64,000 nucleotides of DNA from Thermoactinomyces sp. DSM 45891 (GCF_900119485.1 NZ_FPJZ01000009.1:1-64000); one strand, 5' to 3'. Counted from the stretch's first letter, positions 41,699 to 51,381 are shown. Numbers and translations are program-made. The notes: generated from the letters alone by a model not told the origin.

Positions 41699-43234
41699 TC
41701 AGAGATACCGTCCTCGATGATATATTTTCAGTTCACATTTATCTGCTGGTTGATATGCTAGATTATTAACAACGTCTCCTTCTAGAGAGAGATATTGTGA
41801 TCCCATGTTCAGCTCACTCAACCACACGGTTCCGTTTTTATAGATACTTCCTACTTCACAATCAATAACCACTTCGTCCCCTGCTTCTATGATTTCTGGA
41901 ACCGCTATGGTTGTAATGGGATTAATCTTCTTTAGGGTTAGTTGAGAACAATACATAGATGGAACAACTTGATAACTACTATGTTGTCCGAAGTGAATCG
42001 CAACTCCGGATACTGGTTCATTGTAATCGTCTATATCTGGATTCACCCATCGGAATTCTACACGAGAACTCGCAACCTCAAGACCGAAAAACTTACTCAA
42101 CCGAATCAGTTGCGCTCTCCATACGGGACCTATTCGTTCGATGGTGATCTTCCCGTAGAAATCCGAGTACTGACCGTACTCTTCCGTTTGAGTTTGGGCA
42201 ACCGTTTTCGTTCGACCACGGACTTTTTTCTTTACATATGTGGTCTTTTTCTTGTAGGACATGCTACCTACTGTGTTTGCAAAATAGTGACCGTCATCCC
42301 TCGTCCCTGCTCTAGCTTCAATCTTCGTGGATTCGCTTCCTACCCATGCATCCATCAGAGCTAGTTTTCCGACAACCCCTCCGTTCGTATCTAATAGATA
42401 GAACTCAATCCGTCCCATCTCCATTTGGGACACAGAATAGAAACCTACGATTGCTTCAAGTCGAAAATGTTTCGCGGAGGTTGTAGACATCTTTTGCAAT
42501 GCAGGACCGTGCCACTCTGATCCCTTTCCATAATCCGAAGCCACGAAAGACCAGTCATCAGGGGTAATAACTCCCCCGACACTACCCTCGTCTATGTTAG
42601 TAAAGCTTGTCCATCCCGAGGTTGAAAGCATCTCATCATCAATCAACTTTTCCTCTGGTGGTATCGTTATCTGATCTAGTCCTTCTGGGTTGCCAATATG
42701 TATATACTGGTCTTTTGTAGCTAGAGAGAAATAAGTGGAATTCTCTTTGAAATTGGCTACTATGACAGGATAGGTTTTTTCTTTTCCTTCAACTTTCACT
42801 TCAACAGGAGACGAGGTAATCACTGGAGATTCAATGAGTGGGCCATAAGAATACGGATCAGGGCAGAGGAATCGTAATGTTGAAAAACCTGTAGTACCTA
42901 CTGTTTGTAAATCGGTTGATCCTGTTAGATATGCAAAATACGTCTTTGTCGGTTCCACATCAAAAATAAGCTCCTGTTCTTCATCCGAACGTAGCCAAAC
43001 ACCTATCTCACGAAACTTCTCCATCATCTCCGTATCCGTCTTACCCGAGATAGTTATATCAACTTGAAATTCACGCATACCAATCTCTGTACCAAAAAAA
43101 TAACCGCCAGCCCTAGAGGGGACATTGACGGTTTTCTCGGTAAGAGGTGGCAGTATAGATCTTGAGATGTTGGTCACAAGAATATGAAATTCAGAGCTAT
43201 GTTTACCTGCAAATTTAAAACCTCGTATACCTAT
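41699..43234 (-). CDS. Distal tail protein (Dit), apparent AUA start
   Basis: 511 aa if started at the ATA at 43234, which shares one base with the upstream TGA (TGATA, where TGATG is usual) and follows AGGGGGG by seven bases. The added residues GIRGFKFAGKHSSEFHILVTNISRS are the normal Dit N-terminus. The first usual start (GTG 43177) lacks a ribosome site and cuts it. Later PSRAGGYFFGTEIGMREF and LRFLCPDPYSYG fit the Dit N-domain. The C-terminal part carries a beta-rich carbohydrate-binding-like insert. It forms the tail hub ring. Confidence 0.82.
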   Translation of the reverse strand: MGIRGFKFAGKHSSEFHILVTNISRSILPPLTEKTVNVPSRAGGYFFGTEIGMREFQVDITISGKTDTEMMEKFREIGVWLRSDEEQELIFDVEPTKTYFAYLTGSTDLQTVGTTGFSTLRFLCPDPYSYGPLIESPVITSSPVEVKVEGKEKTYPVIVANFKENSTYFSLATKDQYIHIGNPEGLDQITIPPEEKLIDDEMLSTSGWTSFTNIDEGSVGGVITPDDWSFVASDYGKGSEWHGPALQKMSTTSAKHFRLEAIVGFYSVSQMEMGRIEFYLLDTNGGVVGKLALMDAWVGSESTKIEARAGTRDDGHYFANTVGSMSYKKKTTYVKKKVRGRTKTVAQTQTEEYGQYSDFYGKITIERIGPVWRAQLIRLSKFFGLEVASSRVEFRWVNPDIDDYNEPVSGVAIHFGQHSSYQVVPSMYCSQLTLKKINPITTIAVPEIIEAGDEVVIDCEVGSIYKNGTVWLSELNMGSQYLSLEGDVVNNLAYQPADKCELKIYHRGRYL

Positions 43235-46200
43235 CAGTATTCCCCCCTACTCCTTGATTTTTGGCGAGCGAGTCGGTCTAGTTCTTCACTTATCTTTTTG
43301 ATGTCAGCTTCCTCACGAACTACCATCGAACCGATCTGAATCACTACACTTCTGACTGATTCAATCGTTGGATTACGTGTTTCTTTGAACTGATCTGCTT
43401 TTTCATAACTAAACGTCTGTATCATCCGGAAGAGATTCGCCTGTTGTGCCTGCGTCAGAACCATCTCATTACGAAGCAATCTCACATCTACCTCATCAAA
43501 TTTTGGCGCGGATGTAATCGAAAAGTTAGGTGATCCGCCTGAGTGGAACTTCGGTAGCTCGTGGACAGTACCACCACTATGTCGCTTGCTATCGGGACTT
43601 CCACCGACCCATGACCAGACAACCGATACGAACTTCGTTACTCGGCTTGTCAGATCCGCTAAAAATGACTTCCTATTTTCAACTTGGGCTGTTACAGGTT
43701 TGGTCTCGCCTTTTCGAATGTCAGAGATAATCTTTTGAAGAGTGTATCTTGGATCTGTTATATCAACGGGCTTCGTTGCCTGTTTTGATGCATTCATGTG
43801 CAAGGCATCAGCAGTTTGCTTCCCAGTACCACCGGGATCGACTGTTACACTTTTTGACGTGGGCTTCCCGAGAATACGGTTTAGATCTTCTGCTGAGACT
43901 CCTGCGGCCGCCAGTGCTTGCCTTAGATCTGCTTGACTTGCGATTAGATCCCGAACTTTTTGACGTGCCGCTTCCTGCTTTTCCAACTGAGTTTGAAGAA
44001 GGGAGATAGCTTCACGTTCTTTGTCATTGCGAACTCCATCAGCATCAGCAAGTCGAATTGTCTCACTCAAAAGAGATTGAGTTTTGCTGATTGCTTCATC
44101 AATCTGCCGAGTTCCTTCGCCACGTTGATATGATATACCGACTTCTGCCATCTCAAGAGCGATCATTTTATCGTACAGAGATTGAGCAGCAGTGACTTGT
44201 TTCCAAAGTTCGTCAGTTACATTCTTTTCGGCTTCACGTTTTTGGGCAGCTAGGGCTAGTCGATCATCCGCATTTCCTAATACTGCTTGTTGAGCAGCCA
44301 ACTGTTCTTCAATTGCCGATATCTCTTCGGAATTTCCACGTTTTCGAGCTTCCGCCAATTCTGCTTCTTTTACTTTTATGGCATCCAGCGCTTCTGTTCT
44401 TCGTTGACGCCAGTAATCTGCTTGTTGATTTAACTCTTTCATCCTTGCGACAGACTCACCAAGATCTTTTGCAATGCTTGAGGACTTGGAATCCGCCTTG
44501 TCTTTTTGGATCATTAATTCTTGGCGAACTGCTTCCCTTTGTTCCGCATTATATTTCTTCATCTCATCCGTGGTCTTAGCCCATTGATTACCAAGAGACG
44601 AAACAGCCGTTTCAGTAGATGGGATCTTTGATAACAAGTCACTATTCAATTTGATAAGCTCATTAAACTCTTCATTAGTGAGTCCGGATTTCTTCCTTAG
44701 ACCATCCATCTCTTCTTGCAAGGCTTTAATTACTTGCGAGTCGGTTTCAGCATTTAACTGTGCCTGTATGTCAAGGAATCGAAGCATCTCATCATTAGAC
44801 AGCTTATTCTTTGTCCGAAGTGCATCGAAACGGTCGATCTGGGTCTTAGTTGAGTCTGCTACTTTCTGGAGAGATTCAGCACGGGTTAAATCTACCTTCG
44901 CCGCTTCTTCCATAGCATCGGAAGCTCCCCACACGGCTCCTGCAAGCGCTCCTAATCCTAGTAACAACCAACCCTGCGGACCCATTGCTAGTTGCATAGC
45001 TCTTACTCCAGTACCAACTAGTCGAAAGGCTGATGCTAAGGTTGTAAGTGCAACTGCTCCTGCGGCAACTTTCAAACCGAATTCAATCATGGCCGGATTC
45101 AATTCTCCAATCCAATTCAAGAGATCCGTTCCAGCACTCAAAAGCTTCCGGATTTCTGGAAGGAACTGAGTTCCTAATTTAATTCCGACAGCTTCCAAAG
45201 CCGATAGAAATTGATCCCATGCACCAACCGTCGTGTCCTTCACTGTCTTCGAGAAAGCGGCTGCTGCTCCATTTGCATTTTCGAGTCTATTCGAAAAGTC
45301 GTCGATTGCCTTCCCTCCAGCTTTCATAAGGGAAGTAATGGCTGTAGCTGACTCGGTACCGAAGATTGTTGCGATCTTATCGAGTTTTTGAGAATCGGTT
45401 AGATGCTTCATCCGATCATTAAGGTGATCTATAATCTCCGGTAAGGGTTTCATCTTCCCCTGTGCATCCGTAAACTGTAGCCCTAATTCTGCCATGACTT
45501 TTTTTACTTCTCGGGTTGGTGAAGCAAGACGGATCAAAGCCATTCGCATAGCTGTCCCTGCCATGCTCCCTTTGATTCCGTTGTTGCTGAGTAAGGCAAT
45601 CGCGGCGGCGACATCTTCAAAATCCATCTTGACCGAACTAGCCACGGGACCCACATATTTCATTGCTTCGGCTAAATCCGGCAACTCTGTGTTTGCATCA
45701 TTCATGGCCTGAACCAGAACATCGACTGCTTTTCCCGAATCCTTAGCTGTGAACCCAAAACCTGACATGATCGAAGTCAAGTAGTCAGCGGATGTGGCTA
45801 GATCAAGTTGCGAAGCTCCAGCAAGATTAAGTAAAGCAGGCATTGTTCCTATAATCTCGTTGGTCTTAAATCCAGCACTTGCAAGTAGGCTCATACCTTG
45901 TGCCGCCTGCGAAGCACTAAAACTTGTTGTAGCCCCTAGTCGTTGAGCTTCGGCAGTTAGTGAAGCAAATTCCTCTTCTGTTGCTCCAGAGATCGCCTTG
46001 ACCCTAGCCATCTCTTGCTCAAATCGTGCAGCAACAACAACGGAAGCTCCGACAATACCTATGATTCCTGCACCAACAGCAAGCATTGATTCTTGTACCA
46101 TATGCCCTGATTTTCGAACATTCATAGCATCACGAGACAGACCTGACATGTCTTGGCGAGCCTGTGCCATCCCCCGACGAAACTGGGAGTTTTCCAGAAT

Positions 46201-46239
46201 CAGACGAGCCCGAACCGTACCAGCATTAAAACCACTCAT
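43234..46239 (-). CDS. Tail tape measure protein
   Basis: 1001 aa. PhageMin_Tail/TP901 core near the start (FEQEMARVKAISGATEEEFASL, AQRLGATTSFSASQAAQGM, LATSADYLTSIMSGFGF), membrane-like segments (residues 50-75 and 385-440), then long coiled coils (about 450-800). It sets tail length and helps DNA entry. AGGGAGGGG precedes the ATG. Confidence 0.92.
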   Translation of the reverse strand: MSGFNAGTVRARLILENSQFRRGMAQARQDMSGLSRDAMNVRKSGHMVQESMLAVGAGIIGIVGASVVVAARFEQEMARVKAISGATEEEFASLTAEAQRLGATTSFSASQAAQGMSLLASAGFKTNEIIGTMPALLNLAGASQLDLATSADYLTSIMSGFGFTAKDSGKAVDVLVQAMNDANTELPDLAEAMKYVGPVASSVKMDFEDVAAAIALLSNNGIKGSMAGTAMRMALIRLASPTREVKKVMAELGLQFTDAQGKMKPLPEIIDHLNDRMKHLTDSQKLDKIATIFGTESATAITSLMKAGGKAIDDFSNRLENANGAAAAFSKTVKDTTVGAWDQFLSALEAVGIKLGTQFLPEIRKLLSAGTDLLNWIGELNPAMIEFGLKVAAGAVALTTLASAFRLVGTGVRAMQLAMGPQGWLLLGLGALAGAVWGASDAMEEAAKVDLTRAESLQKVADSTKTQIDRFDALRTKNKLSNDEMLRFLDIQAQLNAETDSQVIKALQEEMDGLRKKSGLTNEEFNELIKLNSDLLSKIPSTETAVSSLGNQWAKTTDEMKKYNAEQREAVRQELMIQKDKADSKSSSIAKDLGESVARMKELNQQADYWRQRRTEALDAIKVKEAELAEARKRGNSEEISAIEEQLAAQQAVLGNADDRLALAAQKREAEKNVTDELWKQVTAAQSLYDKMIALEMAEVGISYQRGEGTRQIDEAISKTQSLLSETIRLADADGVRNDKEREAISLLQTQLEKQEAARQKVRDLIASQADLRQALAAAGVSAEDLNRILGKPTSKSVTVDPGGTGKQTADALHMNASKQATKPVDITDPRYTLQKIISDIRKGETKPVTAQVENRKSFLADLTSRVTKFVSVVWSWVGGSPDSKRHSGGTVHELPKFHSGGSPNFSITSAPKFDEVDVRLLRNEMVLTQAQQANLFRMIQTFSYEKADQFKETRNPTIESVRSVVIQIGSMVVREEADIKKISEELDRLARQKSRSRGEY

Positions 46240-46258
46240 TTGATCCCCTCCCTTTTCA

Positions 46259-46917
46259 TCAGATCATTTCTCGAAGCTGTTCAAACCGATCACGGTCAAA
46301 CTTCTGTTTTTCCTGCATTCCAGCTTCTGTGGATAAGCTGTGGACGAATTTCTTAAAGTCTTGTTCTTCCATCTGTTTAGAGTGAATTATTGTAAGTAAA
46401 TTTAGTCGACTTCGAGCTTCCTTCTTCCGTTTCTGTTTCATCAGATCGAAAAGATCGACCATATAGTATTCTTCTTCGAGAACCTTTTGAGAAACACCAA
46501 GTTCGACTGAAAGGTTTATAAGCATTTGATCAATAGTTAAGCCCTCTACTCGTTCGAATCTTTCGGAATCGGTAGAAGGCTTTTGATGTTTTTTGCTGTT
46601 GAAACAAGGTTGTTCTTCTCAACCATCCTTCGGAAGTATTCAATAATCTCGTCTAGTCCAACATGATCCTCTAGATATGTCTTTTCAATACCTGTCAGCT
46701 TCGAAGTAACCTCGATAACTTCATCCATCCCAAACTCTAAGGCCGAGAGGAAATAGGTCACAAACTGATCGGGTGGTACTTGAACAAGTTTGATAATTAT
46801 GTTGGGAAGAATGTCTACAACACCAAAAAGTTCACGCCACTTCTTCGGTGTGATCTTTTCGATTCGAACTCGCCTATCTCCGAGCTTCAATTCATTCTCT
46901 CGTTTGATCGAAAACAT
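46259..46917 (-). CDS. Tail assembly chaperone GT, made by -1 frameshift
   Basis: The G frame (46917-46546, 123 aa) and a downstream T frame are joined without stop if ribosomes slip -1 at A-AAA-AAC (46594-46588), a canonical slippery heptamer in the correct frame. The T part (LTIDQMLINLSVELGVSQ, EEYYMVDLFDLMKQKRKKEARSR) has no good start of its own. G and GT products before the tape measure gene are the rule in siphophages. Confidence 0.75.
46546..46917 (-). CDS. Tail assembly chaperone G
   Basis: 123 aa. RIEKITPKKWRELFGVVDILPNII, then FVTYFLSALEFGMDEVIEVTS fits Gram-positive phage tail assembly chaperones, which wrap the tape measure protein during tail building. GAGGGGATC before the ATG. 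It directly follows the major tail gene and carries the frameshift site near its end. Confidence 0.75.
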   Translation of the reverse strand: MFSIKRENELKLGDRRVRIEKITPKKWRELFGVVDILPNIIIKLVQVPPDQFVTYFLSALEFGMDEVIEVTSKLTGIEKTYLEDHVGLDEIIEYFRRMVEKNNLVSTAKNIKSLLPIPKDSNE

Positions 46918-46947
46918 ATAGATCCCCTCTCAAAGTTTGTGGGGTTC

Positions 46948-46967
46948 ACTCCTCAAATTTGAGGAGT
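46948..46967. promoter_or_regulatory. Perfect 20-bp palindrome, putative operator
   Basis: ACTCCTCAAATTTGAGGAGT in the 54-base gap between the major tail gene and the chaperone gene. Confidence 0.5.
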
Positions 46968-46971
46968 CAGA

Positions 46972-47499
46972 TTATGCTCCATTCGACACACTGGAGTCGC
47001 CCATAATAAACAATAGACCTTCTGAGTCTGGATATGCTTGGAAGGTGATTTTTGCAATCCGTTCATTATCGTTATCATAGGTATATTCAATATCCGCGGT
47101 AGGTCCTGCCAGTGGGATCGTAATGTAGTCGTTCGGTGTCGTCCCAGGTGCGGTTGGTTTGATAATCAACTGGTCAGCAATTGACAACATATCGAAACCC
47201 GAATTCGCTTTTACGTTTAGTCGAAGTTTTCCATCCGACTGAGTGAAAGCTGAGTTCGGCATGACCTTTGAAATCTTCTCTAAGTCTTGAATAACAAAAG
47301 GAACCGTTACCGTGGCATTTCGTCCTTTCATAATCGTTTTCACTGGGGTTTCTCCATACTGATCGACTTTGATCTCTTGGATAGATGTGGACATCTGAAA
47401 TTGAATTCCGCCCTTGGTAACGTCAAATACGGTAGTATTTGTCTTTCCGAACTCGACAATTGCAGGGCCAATCGACACGTTAATCGTTGTATTAGCCAT
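46972..47499 (-). CDS. Major tail tube protein
   Basis: 175 aa, beta-rich, with the pattern of siphophage tube proteins: GPAIVEFGKTNTTVFDVTKGG, QEIKVDQYGETPVKTIMKGRN, VPFVIQDLEKISKVMP, ITFQAYPDSEGLLFIMGD. It stacks as hexamers to form the tail tube. AAAGGGAGG precedes the ATG. Its place between tail completion and chaperone genes confirms the call. Confidence 0.88.
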   Translation of the reverse strand: MANTTINVSIGPAIVEFGKTNTTVFDVTKGGIQFQMSTSIQEIKVDQYGETPVKTIMKGRNATVTVPFVIQDLEKISKVMPNSAFTQSDGKLRLNVKANSGFDMLSIADQLIIKPTAPGTTPNDYITIPLAGPTADIEYTYDNDNERIAKITFQAYPDSEGLLFIMGDSSVSNGA

Positions 47500-47529
47500 T
47501 TTTAACCTCCCTTGAAATAGAAAAGGAGC

Positions 47530-47904
47530 CTATGGACGAACCACCATTCCGAAGTTCAAAGAGAAGATCGGACGGTTCGCTTCATCGGTTCCTAAAAAAA
47601 TAGGAGAACTACTTTCTGACCGTATTACTACGACAGAAGAGTCTCCTATGGTCTGATTTGTTTTGTTTGATAGTACTTTATATAGTTGATAAGCTCTATC
47701 TTCTGTTTCTTTTAATGCATTTGGCTTCCCTCGAATCAACAACTGGAAACTTGGATATTGGACTCTTGTGTATTGGTCTTCGGGCATCCCTGAATGAATG
47801 GATACTACACAACATTCATCTTCACTAGTCGTCGGAAAGAGGAATGGATAGTACACGAAGTTCGCAAACGATTTAAGATATCTAATTAGATCTTGTATTC
47901 GAAT
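47530..47904 (-). CDS. Tail completion/terminator protein, apparent AUU start
   Basis: 124 aa if started at the ATT at 47904, which shares one base with the upstream TAA (TAATT, where TAATG is usual) and follows AGGGAG by 10 bases: (M)RIQDLIRYLKSFANFVYYP. The track-like start GTG 47943 lies in the previous gene and has no ribosome site. Pattern and place match SPP1 gp17-like proteins that cap the tail. Confidence 0.65.
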   Translation of the reverse strand: MRIQDLIRYLKSFANFVYYPFLFPTTSEDECCVVSIHSGMPEDQYTRVQYPSFQLLIRGKPNALKETEDRAYQLYKVLSNKTNQTIGDSSVVVIRSESSSPIFLGTDEANRPIFSLNFGMVVRP

Positions 47905-48332
47905 TAACCATCCACTCCCTTCTCTAGTGCTTCTTGAAACCACTTTACATACTTAGGAGACTCACCCTGTAGTGGACGAGTTAAATATTTTCTTCCTACA
48001 ACATAACCATCCGTTCCGGGAGATGCCTGAGACCGTGGACCAAGCCCAGTCATATACTCGTGCGTCCAGATTGCATAATCGAATCTCCCATAATTCGGAG
48101 ATTGTTCTACAGCTTGATAGGACACTTCGCCTTGAATTCCATCTGCCGATTGCTTCACTTGTCGATCAGATGATTTTCTAAGAATTCCTTTGTCGATAGG
48201 TGCGATACTGGATGAGATTCGAACTAGATCGTCTACAGCATCGTTCATAGCATCAATCAGTTCTTCAAGTACTTGCTCGTCAATCTTTCTCATCTTTAAC
48301 TGAAACTCATGATCGTCTACTTCCAACTTCAT
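47904..48332 (-). CDS. Head-tail protein, HK97 gp10-like
   Basis: 142 aa. LEELIDAMNDAVDDLVRISSSIAPIDKGILRKS is the start of the HK97-gp10/tail-component family; WTHEYMTGLG and KYLTRPLQGESPKYVKWFQEAL follow as usual. GGAGG before the ATG. It overlaps the head closure gene by four bases. Confidence 0.8.
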   Translation of the reverse strand: MKLEVDDHEFQLKMRKIDEQVLEELIDAMNDAVDDLVRISSSIAPIDKGILRKSSDRQVKQSADGIQGEVSYQAVEQSPNYGRFDYAIWTHEYMTGLGPRSQASPGTDGYVVGRKYLTRPLQGESPKYVKWFQEALEKGVDG

Positions 48333-48649
48333 AGAAATACCTCCGTCAGTACGGGCTTACCTACATAGTCTCTTTTCACATTTACTCTTTTAGGAGCACG
48401 TTTGATAGTGATTCCTATCTCGTTGGTGTATTCGATCTCATCGTCATATCGAATATCTGCAAGTTTGTCGAGTAAAACCTTTAGGCTACTGACAACCACT
48501 TTTCCACCTGTATCCTCAACTACAAATGAACCTTCATCCGCCCGACACCTAATCGAAAATGGTTCAATAGGGATCGGATTACCCCACTCGTCCAGCTTTC
48601 CACTTGATCGGCTGACTTTAATGATCTGACGTAAAGGTATAATCGCCAT
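48329..48649 (-). CDS. Head closure (stopper) protein, SPP1 gp16-like
   Basis: 106 aa, beta-rich (GNPIPIEPFSIRCRADEGS, YDDEIEYTNEIGITI, RDYVGKPVLTEVFL), the size and pattern of head-tail joining proteins that seal the capsid after packaging. The ATG overlaps the upstream stop (TAATG). Confidence 0.7.
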   Translation of the reverse strand: MAIIPLRQIIKVSRSSGKLDEWGNPIPIEPFSIRCRADEGSFVVEDTGGKVVVSSLKVLLDKLADIRYDDEIEYTNEIGITIKRAPKRVNVKRDYVGKPVLTEVFL

Positions 48650-49047
48650 TACATGACCACCACTTTTACATTACGTGAGCCTAGTTCGATTCCATTCGCT
48701 TCTCCGACAAGGCTTCTAACTTCTTGAGTAATGAAATCCTCTAGGGACAAGCCTGCTGCATTTCTCACGTTGTTTTCCTTAAAAGTAAAACTACCAACAC
48801 CTGTAATAGCAAAGCCTGCGACTCCTTGATTTTGGAGCTTGTTCGTATCATTAAACACAGTGGCGAGAGTAGAAGCAAGTTCAAAGATGGCCGGATCTGG
48901 AATCTGATACCTCGGGTATTTTCGTGTGAGTGTTCGATGTGACACGTTTAGGATTCGTTGCTTTTTCTCTGGTTCTGCTTCGACCCAGTCAGTGTTGTCG
49001 ATCACGTTCGTAGAGATGTACTGATCCGCTTCTTGAATTGTAGCCAC
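48649..49047 (-). CDS. Head-tail adaptor, SPP1 gp15-like
   Basis: 132 aa from the GTG at 49047, preceded by GAGGTGA: ATIQEADQYISTNVIDNTDW is the normal adaptor start (a gp15/YqbG-like fold). The longer frame to 49089 has no ribosome site. SLEDFITQEVRSLVGEANG follows near the end. It binds below the portal. Confidence 0.7.
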   Translation of the reverse strand: MATIQEADQYISTNVIDNTDWVEAEPEKKQRILNVSHRTLTRKYPRYQIPDPAIFELASTLATVFNDTNKLQNQGVAGFAITGVGSFTFKENNVRNAAGLSLEDFITQEVRSLVGEANGIELGSRNVKVVVM

Positions 49048-49163
49048 TACAGTCTCACCTCTGTTTAATAGATTAAAAAAATCTTGCAATAAAATTGAAA
49101 TACCCTTATGATTCTTATAATAAGTTAATCACCTAATAGGAATTGGACGTTTCTATTAGAATA

Positions 49164-49203
49164 AAAAACGAGTGTCTAGTAAATCTAGTGCTCGTTTTTT
49201 ATA
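49164..49203. terminator. Hairpin terminator in the head gene run
   Basis: AAAAAACGAG ... CTCGTTTTTT hairpin in the gap between the 49215 gene and the adaptor gene; T-tracts on both strands. Confidence 0.6.
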
Positions 49204-49214
49204 TTTATAAAGTC

Positions 49215-49418
49215 CTACTTAGTGGAGCTTTTTCGTCGTGTCCGAGTAGCCGATGTCTCCCCCTCAGATTCTCTATCTACTCGGGTTACATGTGCCAAAC
49301 TTGATAGTGCTTGAATCTCATCTTTATTCTTCGTAACATACCTACCTCTTGAAAAGTACCGAGGTTCATCTCCTACAAAAAACGTTAGTTCGGAATACAT
49401 ACTCTCAAACTCTGCCAT
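49215..49418 (-). CDS. Small head-region protein, unknown
   Basis: 67 aa with AAAGGAG before the ATG. SELTFFVGDEPRYFSRGRYVTKN then a basic tail (RTRRKSSTK). It lies between capsid and adaptor genes, where small decoration or assembly proteins occur; no family recognised. Confidence 0.6.
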   Translation of the reverse strand: MAEFESMYSELTFFVGDEPRYFSRGRYVTKNKDEIQALSSLAHVTRVDRESEGETSATRTRRKSSTK

Positions 49419-49439
49419 AAAACTCTCCTTTCCAATAAA

Positions 49440-49472
49440 AAAGATGAGGTAACAAAAAGTTACCCCACCTCA
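49440..49472 (-). terminator. Hairpin after the major capsid gene
   Basis: GGTAAC-TTTTT-GTTACC core followed by ATCTTTTTT on the minus strand; may raise capsid message over downstream genes. Confidence 0.6.
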
Positions 49473-50582
49473 CTATTTCAATCCTACGATACGTGAATGA
49501 GCTTTCTCTTGGAAAAACTCTAGAGTATACTCTCCTACAAGCATTCCTGCAAGACGGTCCCCCACTTTGCCTAACAATTCATGCGCAAACTCACGGCCCT
49601 GTAGTGGTCTGATTTTGATCCGGTTGGCATCGAGTACCATAAGCTCATCCGGTGCAAGGTTGTTGTTCAAAACAATTTCAGCAGCACCGAAATCAGAAAT
49701 CCAATGATCGACTACTTGACCACGAGTGTTCTCTTGACGAGTAAGACGAATCTTATCTCGGTCAAAGTTAGAGAGACCTGTTTTCTGTCTAGCACCGACC
49801 ATGATTACATATCGACCGCCAGATTCCATACCACCAGATTCGTAGATCTTTCGGAACGACTCAGTTAACACGGAATCATAGGTAATAGTACCTGTACCAA
49901 CTGTCGAACCGTCGACGATGTTAGTCTCAACAAACGAACGAATACCCCGCATAAGACGTTTCGTACCGTTCTCATATTTCAAGCCGTTGATAATCGCTTT
50001 CTCTAAATGTAGAGCCAACTCTAACAACTTCTTTTGCTTTTCGGACTCATACAGGTTGTCGATCCCATACTGATTGATCGCTAGTGTCGTACCCGTGATT
50101 TCTACGGTGTCATCGAAGATCTGTGTGATATTGGACACACGTTTTCTCGGCTTATAGCGAGCTTGACGTGCATCGCGGCCCTCGTCACCTTCCACGAACA
50201 TGACTTCTATTTTTGAACCGTCTGTGATCGCAATAGCGGCTGTTCCTGCATAGCTACGAACGACTGAAATAGTCTTATTTGCTACGTCGACAGATGTAAC
50301 AAGCATCAACTCTTGACCAACCTTGACTACGTGACCAGTACGAAAAGGTTCAACGTCTACTACAACAATCGAAGTATCTTCGGCTGTCCGCGCACCCATT
50401 ACTGTAGATTCGTCTCCAAAAAGTTCGTCTTCAAACCAGTTATGCTCAACGTTTCCAATAGGGGAGGCGAATCCTACTAAATTTAGCATTGGTGTCTGAT
50501 GAGGATTCAACAAAAGAAGCTCATCAACCACCGATTCTCTTTTACCGATCAGATCGGTAGAAAAAACTTTACCAAATGACAT
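49473..50582 (-). CDS. Major capsid protein, SU10/DUF5309 type
   Basis: 369 aa. LLLLNPHQTPMLNLVG, VEHNWFEDELFG, EGRDARQARYKPRKRVSNITQIF, QKKLLELALHLEKAIINGL and RGQVVDHWISDFGAAEIVLN are typical of the SU10 major capsid family (HK97 fold). It builds the icosahedral head with the scaffold encoded just upstream. Confidence 0.88.
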   Translation of the reverse strand: MSFGKVFSTDLIGKRESVVDELLLLNPHQTPMLNLVGFASPIGNVEHNWFEDELFGDESTVMGARTAEDTSIVVVDVEPFRTGHVVKVGQELMLVTSVDVANKTISVVRSYAGTAAIAITDGSKIEVMFVEGDEGRDARQARYKPRKRVSNITQIFDDTVEITGTTLAINQYGIDNLYESEKQKKLLELALHLEKAIINGLKYENGTKRLMRGIRSFVETNIVDGSTVGTGTITYDSVLTESFRKIYESGGMESGGRYVIMVGARQKTGLSNFDRDKIRLTRQENTRGQVVDHWISDFGAAEIVLNNNLAPDELMVLDANRIKIRPLQGREFAHELLGKVGDRLAGMLVGEYTLEFFQEKAHSRIVGLK

Positions 50583-50616
50583 TTACATGATCATTCCTTT
50601 CAAATTTGGTCAAACA

Positions 50617-50638
50617 AAAAAGACCTCTATGGTCTCCA
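50617..50638 (-). terminator. Small hairpin between scaffold and capsid genes
   Basis: AGACC-ATAGA-GGTCT followed by TTTTTTG on the minus strand. Confidence 0.5.
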
Positions 50639-51274
50639 CTATCTTCCTAACTCTCGTTTTAAGGTTGCATAAGCAACACGGTCTTCTAGGCGGCCTGAAC
50701 TCCTTGCTGTTTCAAAGGCTGCCTTCAAAAGATCTTCATTCGTTTTTTTATCATGTTTGTCTAGCTCATGATTTGATGGTCCTCCGATCGGTTTTTGTTT
50801 TGGTTTCGAAGCCATGAGGAACGGCTTTTCTTCAACTAACTTACTAACGATTTCATCAATCCCTCGAATTTCATCTCCCTCTACACTTACAGAAGAAAGA
50901 TCTGCTAAAAGATAGGCATCTGTAACAAACTCAATCCCTGCTTGATGGGCTTTCTCTCGGAAAGTCATTTGAACTCGCTGCTTTCGAGCCTGCTCCTGAA
51001 TTGATTCAAGTTCTTTTTGCAGAGAAGAAACCACTTCATCTTTTTCACCTAGATTTTTCTTCAACCGATCTAGTTCGGTCATTTCCGCTTCTTCCTGCAT
51101 CTTTCTTTCGTCAATAAGCTTTTCAAGTTGAGATTTGAGATCATTATAATCGGAATATTTTTCTTTAACTTTGTTTACTCTGTTACGAACAATCTCGTTG
51201 ACTTCATCCTCCCTCAGAGTTTTAATTTTCTTCTCTGACTGTACGTCTGATTCCTGAATTTCGTTTTGATCCAT
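50639..51274 (-). CDS. Capsid scaffolding protein
   Basis: 211 aa from the ATG at 51274 (AAAGGAG upstream); the longer frame from 51343 lies past a hairpin. Almost all charged coiled coil (KVKEKYSDYNDLKSQLEKLI, ELDRLKKNLGEKDEVVSSLQKELESIQ), ending in a basic tail. Place just before the major capsid gene fits a DUF4355-type scaffold. Confidence 0.8.
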   Translation of the reverse strand: MDQNEIQESDVQSEKKIKTLREDEVNEIVRNRVNKVKEKYSDYNDLKSQLEKLIDERKMQEEAEMTELDRLKKNLGEKDEVVSSLQKELESIQEQARKQRVQMTFREKAHQAGIEFVTDAYLLADLSSVSVEGDEIRGIDEIVSKLVEEKPFLMASKPKQKPIGGPSNHELDKHDKKTNEDLLKAAFETARSSGRLEDRVAYATLKRELGR

Positions 51275-51347
51275 ATAAACAATTCTCCTTTTACCGTCAG
51301 TTGACGTTATGTCCTCATGTGTTAGATGCCCATGAGTAGGCAATAAA

Positions 51348-51381
51348 AAATCGCTAGAAATTCCAAGACTCTAGCGATTAT
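51348..51381 (-). terminator. Strong hairpin upstream of the scaffold gene
   Basis: AATCGCTAGA and TCTAGCGATT perfect arms followed by TTTTTTATTG on the minus strand; it would block late read-through unless antiterminated. Confidence 0.7.

Noticed and set aside
46259..46525. Independent AUU or AUG start for the tail T gene
   Set aside because: A canonical slippery site explains its expression as a GT fusion.
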